Of a stretch of DNA of 32,451 nt, positions 31,409 to 32,451 are shown one piece after another. The notes below the pieces were generated by a model. That model worked only from the letters and a program-made list of their open reading frames with translations. It searched no databases and was not told where the DNA came from. A program made the position numbers and the translations under genes. The stretch spans positions 1 to 32,451 of the forward strand of contig CADECM010000073.1 in assembly GCA_902825845.1 (NCBI GenBank), read 5' to 3'. Each line of letters starts with the position of its first letter. Position 1 is the first letter of the stretch. The stretch comes from an uncultured beta proteobacterium. GTDB lineage: Bacteria; Pseudomonadota; Gammaproteobacteria; Burkholderiales; SG8-41.

Positions 31409-31645
31409 GTGGCTGCCGTAACCATCAGAAATTTGCCGGATGAAACCTTGCGCGCGCTCAAGAAGCGCGCGGAACAATCCGGGCGCAGCACGGAAGCTGA
31501 AATGCGCATGATCCTGCAGAACGCGGTACGCCCGCGGCGCGGCATGGGAACGGTGTTGGCGGAAATCGGCCGAAAACATGGCGGCGTTGAATATCCAAAG
31601 GCACGAAACCGCAGTCTGGTGCGCCCCGTGAACTTTGAATCATGA
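31409..31645 (+). CDS. FitA-like ribbon-helix-helix antitoxin
   Basis: 78 aa from GTG 31409. The N-terminus AAVTIRNLPDETLRALKKRA, followed by SGRSTEAEMRMIL, is the FitA/Phd-like ribbon-helix-helix DNA-binding fold. The rest is a short, basic, probably flexible toxin-binding tail (KARNRSLVRP). GGAG at 31397-31400 gives 8 nt spacing to GTG 31409; an in-frame GTG at 31400 would overlap that site and is less likely. The stop overlaps the toxin start as ATGA. The protein should neutralise the PIN toxin and repress the operon through the palindrome upstream. Confidence 0.87.
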   Translation: MAAVTIRNLPDETLRALKKRAEQSGRSTEAEMRMILQNAVRPRRGMGTVLAEIGRKHGGVEYPKARNRSLVRPVNFES

Positions 31646-32061
31646 TTATTCTGGATACGAATCTTGTTTCCGAACCCCTCAAGCCCAAACCCGCCGAGCC
31701 CGTGTTGACCTGGTTGGATCGGCAAGCGCCGGAAACGCTCTATCTCACGACAATTACATTAGCCGAGCTACAGGCCGGCATCGAGCTAATACCCACGGGT
31801 AAACGCCGCAAATCATTGCAGGACGCAACGGCGGAACTAGCCGCCCAGTTTGAAGGCCGCATCCTGCCGTTCGACCGCGACAGCGCGCACACGTTTGGGC
31901 GCGTTTTTGCGGGCGCGCAGGCAGCAGGCAATCCGATTCACTTCGGCGATTGCGCGATCGCGGCAATCGCCATCCAGTGCGGTTTTGTGCTGGCGACCCG
32001 CAACGTGCGGGACTACAAGGGCACGGGCGTCGAGTTGATTAACCCTTGGGATGCGTCGTAA
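31642..32061 (+). CDS. FitB/VapC-type PIN-domain toxin
   Basis: 139 aa, a PIN-domain ribonuclease. The acidic metal-binding residues are visible: D5 (ILDTN), E42 (LAELQAG) and D103 (FGDCAIAA), with N121/D124 in ATRNVRDY as the fourth position. Length is normal for FitB. PIN toxins of toxin-antitoxin modules cleave RNA, often tRNA or rRNA, and slow growth. ATG 31642 overlaps the antitoxin stop (ATGA), a sign of translational coupling. Confidence 0.9.
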   Translation: MIILDTNLVSEPLKPKPAEPVLTWLDRQAPETLYLTTITLAELQAGIELIPTGKRRKSLQDATAELAAQFEGRILPFDRDSAHTFGRVFAGAQAAGNPIHFGDCAIAAIAIQCGFVLATRNVRDYKGTGVELINPWDAS

Positions 32062-32129
32062 CGCAAGGATGAGCAATCACGCACGCCAATACCGCACTGA
32101 ACCTGGCGCGGATGTTATAGGAGCCGACC

Positions 32130-32426
32130 ATGGCCAAGAAACTGCAAACCCGCCCGTACGACGCGGCGGCTTACCTCAAGGGCGAAAAAGAATGCGCGCT
32201 CTACCTGCAAGCCGCCATCGACGAATCCGATGGTGAGCCCGCGGTGGTGGTCGGTGCGCTTGGGGACATCGCCCGCGGGCGTGGCATGATGCAACTCGCG
32301 CGAGATACCGGGCTCACGCGTGAAGGGCTATATAGAGCGCTATCTCCCGGCGGCAACCCCAGCTTTGCTACCGTTGTAAAGGTTTGCAAGGCGCTGGGTT
32401 TGAAGATGCATACGGAGCCAGCGTGA
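32130..32426 (+). CDS. HigA-like addiction-module antidote protein (orphan)
   Basis: 98 aa. The sequence ARDTGLTREGLYRALSPGGNPSF is the XRE-type helix-turn-helix (broken here as ARDTGLTREGLYRAL and SPGGNPSF) of the 'probable addiction module antidote' family, and the opening TRPYDAAAYL is typical. In the usual layout a RelE/HigB-like toxin gene lies directly upstream; here only 68 bp separate it from the PIN toxin, with no toxin frame. AGGAG at 32119-32123 lies 6 nt before ATG 32130. It may be an orphan antitoxin kept against incoming toxins, or its toxin may lie beyond the window. Confidence 0.85.
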   Translation: MAKKLQTRPYDAAAYLKGEKECALYLQAAIDESDGEPAVVVGALGDIARGRGMMQLARDTGLTREGLYRALSPGGNPSFATVVKVCKALGLKMHTEPA

Positions 32427-32451
32427 GAATTTGTGAGCGCGTCGCCATTCA

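Overview
The window looks like chromosomal DNA of a high-GC (roughly 60-65 % by eye) betaproteobacterium, most likely from the Burkholderiales. The main clues are two orphan Bug-type (tripartite tricarboxylate receptor) periplasmic binding proteins, a tandem family III CoA-transferase, TauD-type dioxygenases, a DUF35/thiolase-like pair and several PAS-GGDEF-EAL proteins. Family assignments come from reading motifs, not from database searches. No rRNA, tRNA, CRISPR array, complete insertion sequence or prophage was seen.

Layout. 1-89: last codons of a transposase-like helix-turn-helix protein (RAYT-type). 148-1170 (-): conserved protein of unknown function. 1441-2409 (+): CorA-like Mg2+ channel. 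2415-5835 (-): double CoA-transferase, a 74-aa protein and an RlpA-like protein. 6081-9344 (+): Bug receptor, TauD-type dioxygenase and MFS transporter, an uptake/oxidation cassette. 9367-14657 (-): FadI-like thiolase, NUDIX hydrolase, ROK sugar kinase, second Bug receptor, a small Gly-rich-tailed protein and an M14 peptidase; most of these are tightly spaced. 15236-21394: two large divergent GGDEF-EAL proteins. 21435-24182 (+): B12-binding radical SAM protein, DUF2237, DUF4870-like membrane protein and Hsp15-like S4 protein. 24218-25660 (-): second TauD-type dioxygenase and a YchJ-like SEC-C protein. 25932-26678 (+): atypical SDR. 26985-28028 (-): PAS-GGDEF diguanylate cyclase. 28217-30784 (+): DUF35 OB-fold protein, thiolase-like protein and amidohydrolase. 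30785-31260: decayed DNA with an amidohydrolase remnant and a short repeat cluster. 31338-32426 (+): FitAB-type toxin-antitoxin operon with a palindromic operator, followed by a HigA-like antitoxin that has no visible toxin.

The genes point to a metabolically versatile organism that takes up organic acids or similar compounds, activates and cleaves them as CoA thioesters, and invests in c-di-GMP signalling (three GGDEF proteins in 13 kb).

The most unexpected signal is a short AT-rich element, core WTAAAAWCAKWTASTTAY, that recurs seven times at gene boundaries in otherwise GC-rich DNA (five exact matches, one with a single mismatch, one divergent). One copy forms the first codons of the NUDIX gene. 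I do not recognise it as a known element. Other points are an SDR lacking the catalytic Tyr, a 23-bp-period repeat with an inverted partner, and remnants of at least two genes.
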